Shown here one piece after another: positions 1 through 7,583 of a DNA stretch of 47,956 nucleotides (positions are counted from its first letter, which is position 1; each line of letters starts with the position of its first letter). Both the position numbers and the translations under genes were made by a program. The stretch is from Myxococcales bacterium (GTDB lineage: Bacteria; Myxococcota_A; Polyangia; Fen-1088). The stretch spans positions 1 through 47,956 of the forward strand of contig PMKP01000223.1 of assembly GCA_003157775.1 (NCBI GenBank), in the 5' to 3' direction. The notes beneath the pieces were generated by a model. It made no database searches. It saw only the letters and a list, made by a program, of their open reading frames with translations, and had not been told where the DNA came from.

Positions 1-249
1 GAACTCCACAATGCGCGCACCGTGCTTCGCATCCACGCCAAAGACGTATGAGCCCCAGGAAAAGGTGCAAATCTGCGTGCTGTCGCACGCGGGAACGACT
101 CCGTTGGGAGAGACCTCATACCTGACATTGCTGAGCACGTCGCCCGATTCGGGTTTGTTCTGCGAATCGCTCGCATCCGCGGGTTCAGGCGCCGTGGAAG
201 CACAGGCCCCAAGCGAGCCCACGAAGGTGATCAAGACAACGCGCTTCAT
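1..249 (-). CDS. Putative lipoprotein, N-terminal part only (runs off the window)
   Basis: Reading leftward from the ATG at 249, the frame stays open for 83 codons to the window edge, so only the N-terminus is visible. It begins MKRVVLITFVGSLGACAS: basic residues, a short hydrophobic stretch and a lipobox-like LGAC, so it is probably an exported lipoprotein cleaved at Cys16. A polar stretch follows, then a folded-looking segment with two Cys that may pair, ending GVDAKHGARIVEF. The G-A-R-I-V-x-F pattern recalls the opening strands of galactose-mutarotase-like/DUF4380 beta-sandwich proteins, but too little is visible to assign a family. An AGGG lies about 9 nt upstream of the ATG. The next gene on this strand (587-1018) lies upstream, 337 bp away, so shared transcription is uncertain. 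Confidence 0.6.
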   Translation of the reverse strand, partial: MKRVVLITFVGSLGACASTAPEPADASDSQNKPESGDVLSNVRYEVSPNGVVPACDSTQICTFSWGSYVFGVDAKHGARIVEF

Positions 250-586
250 GTGCGGACCCTACCATTAACGGACTTCGTCGAGAAGGTCATCCGCCTCAAC
301 CGGCGACGGCATAGGCTGGTGAAAGCCAAGGACAACAACCATCTGGCTTGAGACAGCATGCACCGGGTTCTGACCGCGAACGCAGAGAACCGGCCTGGTC
401 GAGGGAGTCCTCCAGTCCGAGCCCCAAGACCCGGTCAGTGCCGGCTTTTGCAGCACCTTTCAACCTGCATCATCTGTTTCCGCGTAGCACTGAGGCCAAC
501 TCACCAATCGTTGTCATCGGCGTGGCGTCGGTCGGACGAGTGGCGCGGGTGCGTGTAGCGGGGGCTGACTGCGTGGTCGCGCAACA
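250..586. other. Intergenic region, no convincing gene
   Basis: No gene is supported here. A 33-codon plus-strand frame opens with GTG at 250 and stops at 351 (basic peptide ending KDNNHLA). It has some protein-like character but no ribosome-binding site, and it abuts the divergent lipoprotein start at 249. The rest probably holds the promoter of the leftward gene and the 3' region of the 587-1018 gene. I see no terminator with a T-run and no tandem repeat. Confidence 0.4.
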
Positions 587-1018
587 TCAACGACGTGGCG
601 CCACAATCACGACGTCGAGCTTGGCGGGTTTCCCTTGAACCATACCGAATCCGACGCGGAAGCTTCCCGGCTGGCTTGGCCTAATGTCGAAGTGATCGGG
701 ATCGGGGCTTGTGCGGATACCGTTGGCACCAATGCGCACGTAGCCGTGTCGCTTGGCGACGAGTTCGAGCGGTGGGTGCTGCGGTTGCAGCTCGAAGTCC
801 TCGCCGGTGAACTCAAAATTTACGGGCAACCGGTCGCTGGGCTGGAATTCGATGATGAGTGGCTCGGCTCCTGTGTACCCCTGCAAGGCGCCGTTGTTGA
901 TGTCGACATAGCGCACGTGTCTCGGTGCCACGGCATGCGCGCAGCCGAATGTCGTCAGACCCGCCAACGCGCCCCAGAGCACGAGCGAGAATCGCGTCAC
1001 GTGTAGTTTGTTCGGCAT
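587..1018 (-). CDS. Small putative lipoprotein, unknown function
   Basis: 143 residues from the ATG at 1018. A longer reading would begin with TTG at 1039, but the ATG sits directly before the basic-hydrophobic signal (MPNKLHVTRFSLVLWGALAG) and is preferred. The lipobox is around TTFGC, so Cys26 would be lipidated. The mature part is about 118 residues with no other Cys and alternating beta-strand-like segments (PLIIEF, VNFEF, FRVGFG, KLDVVIVAP), suggesting a small beta-sandwich. I do not recognise the family. It is on the same strand as the lipoprotein gene at 1187-1867, 168 bp downstream of it, with a perfect inverted repeat between them. Confidence 0.6.
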   Translation of the reverse strand: MPNKLHVTRFSLVLWGALAGLTTFGCAHAVAPRHVRYVDINNGALQGYTGAEPLIIEFQPSDRLPVNFEFTGEDFELQPQHPPLELVAKRHGYVRIGANGIRTSPDPDHFDIRPSQPGSFRVGFGMVQGKPAKLDVVIVAPRR

Positions 1019-1090
1019 GTCTGTTCCGTCCAAGTTCAAGAGCTGCGTGCGCAGCTGCGCACCAGAGGATTGTGGATAGTCATTTTGAGC

Positions 1091-1128
1091 GCCATTTTGC
1101 CTTCACCGAATCGCATCTGCAAAATGGC
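1091..1128. repeat. Perfect 10-bp inverted repeat with 18-nt loop
   Basis: Arms gccattttgc (1091-1100) and gcaaaatggc (1119-1128) are exact reverse complements. The element lies between the stop of the 1187-1867 gene and the start of the 587-1018 gene, both leftward. It could be a terminator-like hairpin without a separate T-run, or an operator for the downstream gene. One such repeat is expected by chance in a window this size, so only its intergenic position adds weight. Confidence 0.4.
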
Positions 1129-1186
1129 TGATAGCCGATCTTACATTCACCTGCACGCCCGAACTATCCCTATACCGAACTTTGGC

Positions 1187-1867
1187 TTAGTGCCCACAGT
1201 ACCACACTGACGTGGCGGGGGCCGGCGCGGATGCATCAATGGGGAGCGCGTGGCTGGTCGTACCGCCGTCTAGGTCGATGGGCCCGCAGTGGGGGTCGAT
1301 GAGCGCCAGTGGGTAGTCGAAGATGATCCTGTCGCCCACGCATTGTGATTGCACGCATCGAACCTGAATGGCGGGCGGGATGCACGCCGTGCATACGCCC
1401 GCAGGGCTGGTCGAGAACGTGGGCGCCGGAGCAGCCCCCGGGGCACGGCTGTACAGGTACGCCACATTCATGCAGCCGTCGATTTCGATGCAGCAGTCTG
1501 AATCGTTGCTACAAGGGAAGCCTTGGGCGTCGGGGCTCACCAGGACGTCCACACCTCCCCCGTCGGCACCGCTGCCACCGCCGTTGCCGCTGGTTCCGCC
1601 GGTTCCCCCAGCACCTCCAGTGCCTACCGCGCCGCCCGTGCCTTGCACGCCACCGGTCTCGCTGTCGCCAGAGCCTGAAGTCGTAGTCCCTCCGTTCGCA
1701 CCACCTCTTCCACCAGTACTAGCTGTCATGCCACCGTTCGCGTTGCCTGCCGAGCCACCGCTCGCGTTGCCACCCGAGCCCCCCTGCGGCGACGTGCTTG
1801 AGCTGCAAGCCGCAAGGAGAACCGCGAGTCCAACGCTTGGGATCGATACACGTGCTTTATTGAGCAT
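1187..1867 (-). CDS. Exported lipoprotein with Gly-rich linker and Cys-rich C-terminal domain
   Basis: 226 residues, ATG at 1867. The N-terminus is a lipoprotein signal (hydrophobic VGLAVLLAAC; lipobox LLAAC, Cys21). Residues about 25-105 are a low-complexity Gly/Ser/Thr/Asn linker (GGSGGNASGGSAGNANGG and similar). The C-terminal 115 residues hold at least eight Cys (SNDSDCCIEIDGCMN, VCTACIPP, RCVQSQCVGD, DPHCG), consistent with a small disulfide-stabilised domain such as those seen in many myxobacterial cell-surface proteins. The linker would hold this domain away from the membrane. Function is unknown; no catalytic motif is visible. No strong Shine-Dalgarno precedes the ATG. Confidence 0.7.
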   Translation of the reverse strand: MLNKARVSIPSVGLAVLLAACSSSTSPQGGSGGNASGGSAGNANGGMTASTGGRGGANGGTTTSGSGDSETGGVQGTGGAVGTGGAGGTGGTSGNGGGSGADGGGVDVLVSPDAQGFPCSNDSDCCIEIDGCMNVAYLYSRAPGAAPAPTFSTSPAGVCTACIPPAIQVRCVQSQCVGDRIIFDYPLALIDPHCGPIDLDGGTTSHALPIDASAPAPATSVWYCGH

Positions 1868-2244
1868 AGGAATCTTGGAAGTATGGTGTTCACGAGCAAG
1901 TCACGGCTTCCGAGAATAGCATCTGTCGGCAGTCAGGGTGAGTTTCACGCGGCAGGGGGTTGGTCTAGCATGGACCAAATCTGAGGTTGATGGGCCGCTG
2001 ATCTTGGGGCATTCCACGCTGGTGCCCCCATCAAGGGATCCAAATGCATATCTGAATTAGGGCTCTTCGGGTCATAGCCAAGTCCATGCGGTTCTGGAGG
2101 GTCCGGGGGCGTCCGGGACCGGCCCCCGGCCCACACCTATTTCGCTAACCCCGATCCATCCTGCGATTCGGCGGAAGGGCTTCCGTTCCCGCAGTCGCCC
2201 GACAAGATCAGGCTCGTTCTCCCTCGCAAAGGAGGGGCTGGTGA
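1868..2244. other. Intergenic region with a strong GC hairpin
   Basis: No coding potential on either strand looks real. The notable element is a nested palindrome at 2103-2129: CCGGGGGC (2103-2110) pairs exactly with GCCCCCGG (2122-2129), and the interior contains GTCCgGGAC. There is no T-run after it, so it is more likely a regulatory or 5'-UTR hairpin than a classical terminator. It ends 115 bp before the kinase start. The region is flanked by divergent genes and must hold both promoters. Confidence 0.4.
2228..2235 (+). promoter_or_regulatory. Strong Shine-Dalgarno that fixes the kinase start
   Basis: AAAGGAGG lies 9 nt before the ATG at 2245. Later in-frame ATGs (2272, 2305, 2356) lack comparable sites, although the kinase domain proper begins only about residue 46. 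The SD therefore favours the long N-terminus. Confidence 0.6.
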
Positions 2245-3975
2245 ATGCGATGCGCCCAATCGGCCTGGTGGATGTATGATGGATCGTCTCGAAAGCTGGC
2301 CCAGATGCATCCCAGCAAACCGACAGGCAAGCCTGACAAAGCGGTGGATACGATCATGCACGCTGGCCAGATCGTTGATGGGAAATACCGAGTGGATCAC
2401 TTGCTTGGGCAGGGTGGGATGGCGGCGGTGTGGGCCGGTACGAATGAACGTACGGGCAAGCAAGTTGCCTTGAAAGTGATTCTGCGGTCCTTGGCGATCA
2501 CGCGCGAAGCGGAGCGTCTCGTTTACAGCGAGGCACTGGCCGCCAGCCGCGTGAATCATCCCAATGTCGTGACGGTCTTCGATGTCATCGAACACGAAGG
2601 CCTGGCGTGCATCGTGATGGAGCGGCTTGACGGAGAGCCGTTGGGCACGTACATCGCTCGCAAGGGATGCCTCAGCGTGAGCGAAGCGACGTCGCTACTC
2701 TTGCCCGCCATGCGTGGAGTGGCCGCCGCCAACGCACAGGGTGTAGTCCACCGCGATCTCAAGCCGCAGAACATCTTCATCTGCATCGGGCCCGACGGGC
2801 ACATCCTGACGACCAAGGTATTGGATTTTGGTATCTCGGTTATGATGGAACGAGTCGTGGATCCCTCGGCCGGGCCCGCCCTTGCCTTGGCCATGGGCAC
2901 CCCAGCCTATATGGCTCCCGAGCATATTTCGGGTGAGAGACGCATCGATGAACGTGCCGATGTGTACGGCTTCGGTGTGTTGTTCTACGAAGCGTTGAGC
3001 GGAAAGGTGCCGTTCCCGGGCGAGCCAGGGCCTGATCTCTTCGAATGCGTCTTGAATGAACCCGCTCCGCCCTTGGCGCGGTTCCGTCCCGATTTGCCCC
3101 CGGGTTTGGTGCGCATCATCGAAGTCGCCATGGCCAAGAAGCCGGACCATCGCTACTCCGATCTGAATCTGATGGTGAGCGCTCTGGAAAACGAACTGCT
3201 GCCGTCCACCCCAGTCTCGCGTTTGATCACGCCGCTGGTTGGCGTGGCCTCGTTTGCCTTGGGTGATGTCCCGCACGGACAGTCCGTGGCGCAACCCACT
3301 CCTAGCAGGGAGGCGTCCAGTCCGCATCAGGAGACGAAGATGCTCTTCGCCCTTCCCCTGGACAAGGATAACGAGCACAGCGCCACCAACGGTGGACCGG
3401 ATCGCGCATGGAATAATTACTCCGAAATGTCAAGGCCGACCACAGCCACATGTCGCGAGACGATTCTGGTGCGTCTGAAACCCCGGTTCTGGAAGGCACT
3501 ATGGCGCATTCGGTCGCTCTCTGCCATTCGTGCCAGGTTGTTCTCCGCCCTTCGCGCTTGGTCGCTCGCTGCCCTCCGTGGTCGGCGAGGATTGGTGGGC
3601 GCAGGTGTCGCGGTCGCTCTCGTTTTCGCGGTTTTGATAGCCACGCGAGGCGCCGGTCACGTACATCGAGCTGTGCGAGCACCCGTCGCGAACACCACGC
3701 CCGCAGCGATCTCGCCCGCTGTTCCAACCGTGGAGCCAACTGTGATCGCTGTCCCGGTAGCGCTTCCGGCCGCTTTCGCAGCTTCGCTATCCCCACCTGC
3801 GCCGGCCACGCTCGCAACGGACGGACACAGCGAGCACATGAGCCACGTGGGCGGGCGTGGCATTTTGAGAGCGTCTGGACCGGCGCGTGCGCGGTCACGA
3901 GCCCCAAGGGCGCGCGCTTCGATCAAATCCCCGTCGACACGTGCCGGGAGGCTGACCGCGGATGATTTTTTCTAG
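2245..3975 (+). CDS. Eukaryote-type Ser/Thr protein kinase with C-terminal membrane anchor
   Basis: 576 residues. The kinase domain spans about 46-315 with all key motifs: glycine loop GQGGMAAVW, ATP-binding Lys77 in VALKV, catalytic HRDLKPQN (169-176, Asp171), metal-binding DFG (194-196) and APE (224-226). After it come a Pro/Arg-rich stretch, a predicted transmembrane helix at about 449-470 and an Ala/Pro/Thr-rich tail that would be extracytoplasmic. No PASTA or other sensor domain is recognisable. This Pkn-type layout is common in myxobacteria, where such kinases number in the dozens to hundreds. The last residues (RLTADDFF) are encoded within sequence that, on the other strand, reads as a transposase fragment, so the native C-terminus may have been replaced. 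The start is set by a strong SD. Substrate unknown. Confidence 0.93.
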   Translation: MRCAQSAWWMYDGSSRKLAQMHPSKPTGKPDKAVDTIMHAGQIVDGKYRVDHLLGQGGMAAVWAGTNERTGKQVALKVILRSLAITREAERLVYSEALAASRVNHPNVVTVFDVIEHEGLACIVMERLDGEPLGTYIARKGCLSVSEATSLLLPAMRGVAAANAQGVVHRDLKPQNIFICIGPDGHILTTKVLDFGISVMMERVVDPSAGPALALAMGTPAYMAPEHISGERRIDERADVYGFGVLFYEALSGKVPFPGEPGPDLFECVLNEPAPPLARFRPDLPPGLVRIIEVAMAKKPDHRYSDLNLMVSALENELLPSTPVSRLITPLVGVASFALGDVPHGQSVAQPTPSREASSPHQETKMLFALPLDKDNEHSATNGGPDRAWNNYSEMSRPTTATCRETILVRLKPRFWKALWRIRSLSAIRARLFSALRAWSLAALRGRRGLVGAGVAVALVFAVLIATRGAGHVHRAVRAPVANTTPAAISPAVPTVEPTVIAVPVALPAAFAASLSPPAPATLATDGHSEHMSHVGGRGILRASGPARARSRAPRARASIKSPSTRAGRLTADDFF

Positions 3976-4179
3976 AAGACCGTCTTTGTCCGCCAGCGTC
4001 AGGCGCCGACGCTGATCCGGGGTGAAAGGAATCCACTCTTGGCCCGTGGCGGCCCGGACGGCCTCCTTCAGGACGCGAACCTCCTCCAGCGTCCGCTCGT
4101 TGATCGCAGAGACGATCGTGGCGATGACAAACTGGAGCGTCAACGGAAGCATTGGGCGCCAACCTGCCCGTTCAGGCAT
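3895..4179 (-). pseudogene. Remnant of a transposase/integrase-core protein (N-terminal fragment)
   Basis: The 94-codon frame reads, after about 16 residues, TIVSAINERTLEEVRVLKEA, then a short Thr-Gly linker and FTPDQRRRLTLADKDGLLEK. This hydrophobic start, 'leaving Leu-Arg-x-Leu/Lys' helix and 'F-T-x-x-Q-R-R-R-L' block is the usual N-terminal layout of IS-family integrase-core transposases found in Myxococcota and Planctomycetes. Everything after about residue 72 is missing: the expected catalytic DDE core is absent, and the frame instead runs antisense into the kinase 3' end. It is therefore a decayed fragment. No terminal inverted repeats or target duplications are visible. Family assignment is from pattern recognition and moderately uncertain. 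Confidence 0.5.
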
Positions 4180-4376
4180 GCCGATTCAAGCTGCGCATCT
4201 TCGCGAATTCATGCCACAATTCCCGCGACGACTCCTTGTACACCACGGGTTCGGATTTGCGCCAGATTCGGGTATATAGAGGTCGCCGGAGCCCCCAGCG
4301 CACCCTTTCCAAGAAAACCACCAAGAAGGACCTCAAGCGAGGCCGGCCCAACCCATCCTGCGTTTCGGTCAAGACC

Positions 4377-5267
4377 ATGAAGCACGCGCGCGTTTCTCCT
4401 TTTCTGGCTTCTTCACTTCCTTTTCTGGCGTGCGTCCTGACCCTGCTCAGCGCCTCGGCTGTCAGCGCAGCTGAGTGCCCAGCCAGTCCGCCAGATCGGA
4501 CCAACGAGCGGCGGGTGCTGGCCAAGGAATGGTGCGCGCGGGCTGAGGCGGCCGAGAGCGCTGGCAACGACGTCGAGGCCGTGCGTGCCTATGCCTGTTC
4601 CATGAGGATGATGGCCCAGGCGTCCACTGTGTACAGCCTCGCGCGGGTCGCCCAGCGTTCAGGCGACGTCGAGCTGGCACTGCAGTCGTACCGGGCCTAT
4701 CTGACTTTGAAGCCTGACGCCTCAGAAAGAAACGAGGTGCAGGCCAAGATCCGGGACCTGGAAGCGAAGATCAAGGGAGTCCAAGAGATCGGCGTCGGAA
4801 AAGAGCCACCAACCAAACAACCTCCCGCGGTAGAGGCAAAGCCGGAGGTCCCGGTCGCGCCACGCAATCCGGTCAAGGTGGTCGTTCCCGAGCTGACGCC
4901 TCAATTGACCAGGCAGGGAGGAAAAGGGCGCTTTCCCTGGCAGAAAGATCCGGGACCCATTGCTGGCCGCTGGTTTGCGATGTGCGAGGAAAAGGCGGGG
5001 ATGGCTATTGAGTTCAGCGTGGATGGGAAGAGAGCGACGGGACAAGTTTCTAGCCTGGGCACGGCGGGCATTTTCGGCTACTCGATCGGCGAGCAAGTTT
5101 TTCGGCTCGAAGCCGCCGACAACGGTGATTGGGTGGGGCAGCTTCACTGGCGGGGTGTGGGCAACCGTGAACGCTGGGATCCGATTCGATTCGTGGCGAC
5201 TTACTGGCAACTGGATGCCACCATGACCACGGACAACTGCTACAAGAAGATGCCCCGGGCTAGATGA
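4377..5267 (+). CDS. Secreted TPR-type protein with C-terminal beta domain
   Basis: 296 residues from the ATG at 4377. The frame is open upstream to 4152, but only this ATG is followed by a signal peptide (MKHARVSPFLASSLPFLACV, then SASAVSA as a type-I cleavage site). Residues about 40-135 are helical with TPR-like A and G positions (AKEWCARAEAAESAGNDVEA, TVYSLARVAQRSGDVELAL, SYRAYLTLKPDA). A Pro/Val-rich spacer follows (about 150-190), then a C-terminal beta-rich domain of about 95 residues (GRWFAMCEEKAGMAIEFSVDG), with two Cys that may pair. Such proteins are usually periplasmic or outer-membrane scaffold factors. I cannot assign a pathway. There is no good SD before this ATG. Confidence 0.7.
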   Translation: MKHARVSPFLASSLPFLACVLTLLSASAVSAAECPASPPDRTNERRVLAKEWCARAEAAESAGNDVEAVRAYACSMRMMAQASTVYSLARVAQRSGDVELALQSYRAYLTLKPDASERNEVQAKIRDLEAKIKGVQEIGVGKEPPTKQPPAVEAKPEVPVAPRNPVKVVVPELTPQLTRQGGKGRFPWQKDPGPIAGRWFAMCEEKAGMAIEFSVDGKRATGQVSSLGTAGIFGYSIGEQVFRLEAADNGDWVGQLHWRGVGNRERWDPIRFVATYWQLDATMTTDNCYKKMPRAR

Positions 5268-5937
5268 CCGGTCGTGCCACCGCGGCGCTGTCCTGACGAC
5301 ATCCCAGTGGGGCGTATGGCCGATATGGCTGTCTTTGGCATAGCTATCCCGCCGCAAGATCCGGGATGGCGGCAGCTCGATCGGAGCGCTGGACGCCAGC
5401 CCCAGCGCGGGCACTGTGCCCTCCACAGCGCAGCACTCGACACGCCCTCGTGCCTGCGCTGCCACCGATCGCGGCCGGCCTGGAGCGGGGCATGGGCGAG
5501 CCGGCTGGGTGTGACCTGCGGCCAGAGGGGTGAGCATGGGTGTGGCGGAACCCATCCGCTGGCGTGGGTGAGCATCAAGCAACACGTCGGCTCTGGCGAG
5601 ACGCTGCGGAAGGGCCGGAAAGCTGGCCTTGAGCAGCACGGCGGGACAGTGGCGCCCAGCTCGGCGCACTTCACGCCGGCCAAGCGATGCAACCACCAGG
5701 TGCCAGCCGGAAAAACCCGCCTTGACAGCGCTCCCAGACATCGGCGCCGACGTGTCTATACTGTAGCAAACGGTGCCGCTCCGCCCGACCGTCACGCTCC
5801 CGACTGAGTTTGTGCCGCTGCAGGTAGCCAAGAAAGAGGGACACAGTGCGGAACGCCGGCGGACGGCCGTGATAGCCGTTGATAGCGGTGGCTCTGAATA
5901 TGTGTCAGGCACCTTCCCCGGTGGCGCCCGCCCACGA
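5268..5937. other. 670-bp region without a supported gene
   Basis: Open frames exist on both strands (for example 5274-5807 plus, 5240-5692 minus), but their translations are rich in Arg, Pro, Cys and Trp in the manner of GC-rich non-coding frames, and none has a ribosome-binding site. A TATACT hexamer at 5758-5763 and a TTGACA at 5722-5727 are too far apart to form one promoter. It is probably a remnant or long untranslated region between the convergent genes ending at 5267 and 5938. Confidence 0.35.
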
Positions 5938-7311
5938 CTACTTCTTCGCTGGAGCCGCGGCGTAGACTTGGCCAAGGTCGGTCAAGGTGTCGTCGGTGTT
6001 GTAAACTTCACAGTTCGGGGACCACTGGTACCAGGCATAGCGCGCAAGTCGCGGGTGTTTGGCAAAGACCGCGAGCGCTCCGTTGAAAAAGGCGATCACT
6101 CCCGCTGCGGTCGGGGCGCTCTGGTTCAAGCAGCCCCACTCAGTCAGCCAAATGGGGCGATTGCCAGGAAAGCTTTCCGCGTAGTTGATGTAGCTCTCAA
6201 GCTGTGAGGCCGCGGCGTCGCACGAGCCTGCGTTCCAGCCGTACCAGTGAATGGCGATGAAGTCGGCTCGCAGCGCGGTGTTGGCCGCAACGTCCGCCAT
6301 GTACTCTTTGAACCACGCTTGCCCGGTGGTGTTGGCCTGAGTCCCGGGCGTTCCCACCGCGATGTTTGCCACACTATCGAATGCCGGCAAGAGCGCAATC
6401 GCCGACGCCACTGTGATGTTGGACCCACCCCCCGCCGCCGTGTTGTCCGGCTCATTGAAGCCAAGCACGTACTTGGAGCCCTTGCTCGCGAAGCCCGCGA
6501 CAGCGGTCTGGATGTTGGCCGCGGTATCCGCGCCCCAAATCATGGGCACATACTCGACGCCGTTCACGACAGCGCACGCCTCGTTCTCGGTCCCGGACCA
6601 GTTGTAATACCAGGACACGTTCATGGCAGTGCGCACCTTGCACGCCCCGCCGGCGATGCCCTTGAACGGCTGCCCACCGCCCGTGCCGCTTGCTCCACCG
6701 CCACCGGCGCCGCCCGTGACAATTGCGCCGCCGGCTAGCTTGCCGCCTGTACCTGTGCTGCCGCCTTTGCCACCTGTCGTGCCGCCGGTGCCCGCACCGC
6801 CGCCACTTCCTGCGCTGCCGCCGCTTCCTATGCCACCACCAGTACCTGGAACGCCACCGGTGCCGACGCTGCCGCCCCTGGATACGCTGCCACCGGTACT
6901 GCCGCCGCTGGCGACACTCCCGCCGTTGCCGACACTCCCACCGGTGCCTACGCTGCCGCCGCTAGCTGGACTCCCGCCGCTGGACACGCTCCCGCCGGTG
7001 CCTACAGTGCCACCGCTGGCTGCACTTCCGCCGGTGCCCACAGTGCCACCGCTGGCTGGACTCCCGCCGCTGCCTACAGTGCCACCGCTGGCTGCACTCC
7101 CGCCACTTCCTACACCGCCGCCGCTGCCGGTGCTTCCACCGCTGCTCTTGACTCCGCTCTGACCTCCTGAGCCCAACGTCCCACCTGTGCCAGTGTCAGA
7201 TGCGCTGCCGGGGCTAGAGCAACCGGCTCCAAGTAGCGCGATGAGTGTGCCGCAACAGAATGCGAAACCCGTAAACGACGGTAGCAGATCAGTTTTCATA
7301 TTCTCACTCAT
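5938..7311 (-). CDS. GH128-type glycoside hydrolase lipoprotein with long Gly-rich linker
   Basis: 457 residues from the ATG at 7311 (a second ATG at 7299 is possible; the frame upstream does not look coding). Lipoprotein signal with lipobox LLGAGC. Residues about 38-195 are a Gly/Ser/Thr/Val linker built of GGS/GGT blocks. The catalytic domain (about 205-457) is an Asl1/GH128-like TIM barrel: NVSWYYNWSG at its start, GFNEPDN with probable acid/base Glu287, IAIHWYGWN, and LTEWGC with probable nucleophile Glu391. Characterised GH128 enzymes cleave beta-1,3-glucans, so a role in degrading fungal, algal or plant glucan at the cell surface is likely. Palindromes at 7375-7417 lie upstream of the start. 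Confidence 0.88.
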   Translation of the reverse strand: MSENMKTDLLPSFTGFAFCCGTLIALLGAGCSSPGSASDTGTGGTLGSGGQSGVKSSGGSTGSGGGVGSGGSAASGGTVGSGGSPASGGTVGTGGSAASGGTVGTGGSVSSGGSPASGGSVGTGGSVGNGGSVASGGSTGGSVSRGGSVGTGGVPGTGGGIGSGGSAGSGGGAGTGGTTGGKGGSTGTGGKLAGGAIVTGGAGGGGASGTGGGQPFKGIAGGACKVRTAMNVSWYYNWSGTENEACAVVNGVEYVPMIWGADTAANIQTAVAGFASKGSKYVLGFNEPDNTAAGGGSNITVASAIALLPAFDSVANIAVGTPGTQANTTGQAWFKEYMADVAANTALRADFIAIHWYGWNAGSCDAAASQLESYINYAESFPGNRPIWLTEWGCLNQSAPTAAGVIAFFNGALAVFAKHPRLARYAWYQWSPNCEVYNTDDTLTDLGQVYAAAPAKK

Positions 7312-7374
7312 GAGAACGGCAATTCCACCTCTTCGTCCGCCTGGTGCAGACCGCGGATAACTACTCACGACGTA

Positions 7375-7417
7375 GGTGGATAGTATCATATCCACCACTC
7401 TATAGGCTTGACTCAAG
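7375..7417. promoter_or_regulatory. Two palindromes upstream of the GH128 gene
   Basis: GGTGGATA (7375-7382) and TATCCACC (7389-7396) are exact inverted repeats around a 6-nt centre. A second palindrome, CTTGA-C-TCAAG, occupies 7407-7417. Both lie 64-106 bp before the start at 7311, in the position expected of operator sites. The first overlaps AT-rich sequence that could include a -10 element. The regulator is unknown. Confidence 0.4.
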
Positions 7418-7583
7418 TCTGACGCGGTAGCTGTCTCGCTGCGAAACGTCCGCACGGCGGAGGCGCTGGAGGAGCAGGCCAGCGCGACCTTCAGCCTCCT
7501 CACTTTTTTGCCGTCAAGCGAAAAGTGCAGCTTCGGTGTGCTCTTCGGCGGTGTGGGCTTGCGTGCGAAGACGTTCGGAACCT

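Noticed and set aside
250-351. 33-codon plus-strand frame with a basic peptide
   Set aside because: No SD, GTG start abutting a divergent start codon, no recognisable domain; too weak to call.
2156-4368. Shared 16-mer (ccatcctgcg-a/t-ttcgg) at 2156-2171 and 4353-4368 before two genes
   Set aside because: A 15/16 match between two sites is expected many times by chance in 48 kb, and the distances to the starts differ (74 versus 9 bp).
5722-5763. TTGACA and TATACT hexamers as a promoter
   Set aside because: The spacing is about 30 bp, far beyond the 16-18 bp needed, and no gene follows on that strand.
6623-7162. Long plus-strand frame encoding a Pro/Leu/Val repeat protein
   Set aside because: It is exactly antisense to the Gly-rich linker of the GH128 gene; GGS/GGT codons read backward give Pro, Leu, Val and Thr. 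The same applies to Pro-rich frames at 1368-1919, 13911-14414, 29546-30457, 32831-33706 and 46794-47543.
7420-7583. In-frame, protein-like extension upstream of the GH128 gene
   Set aside because: It contains a Lys/Pro-rich stretch but leads through non-coding-looking, AT-richer sequence with palindromes to the real signal peptide at 7311; a longer N-terminus would abolish lipoprotein export.
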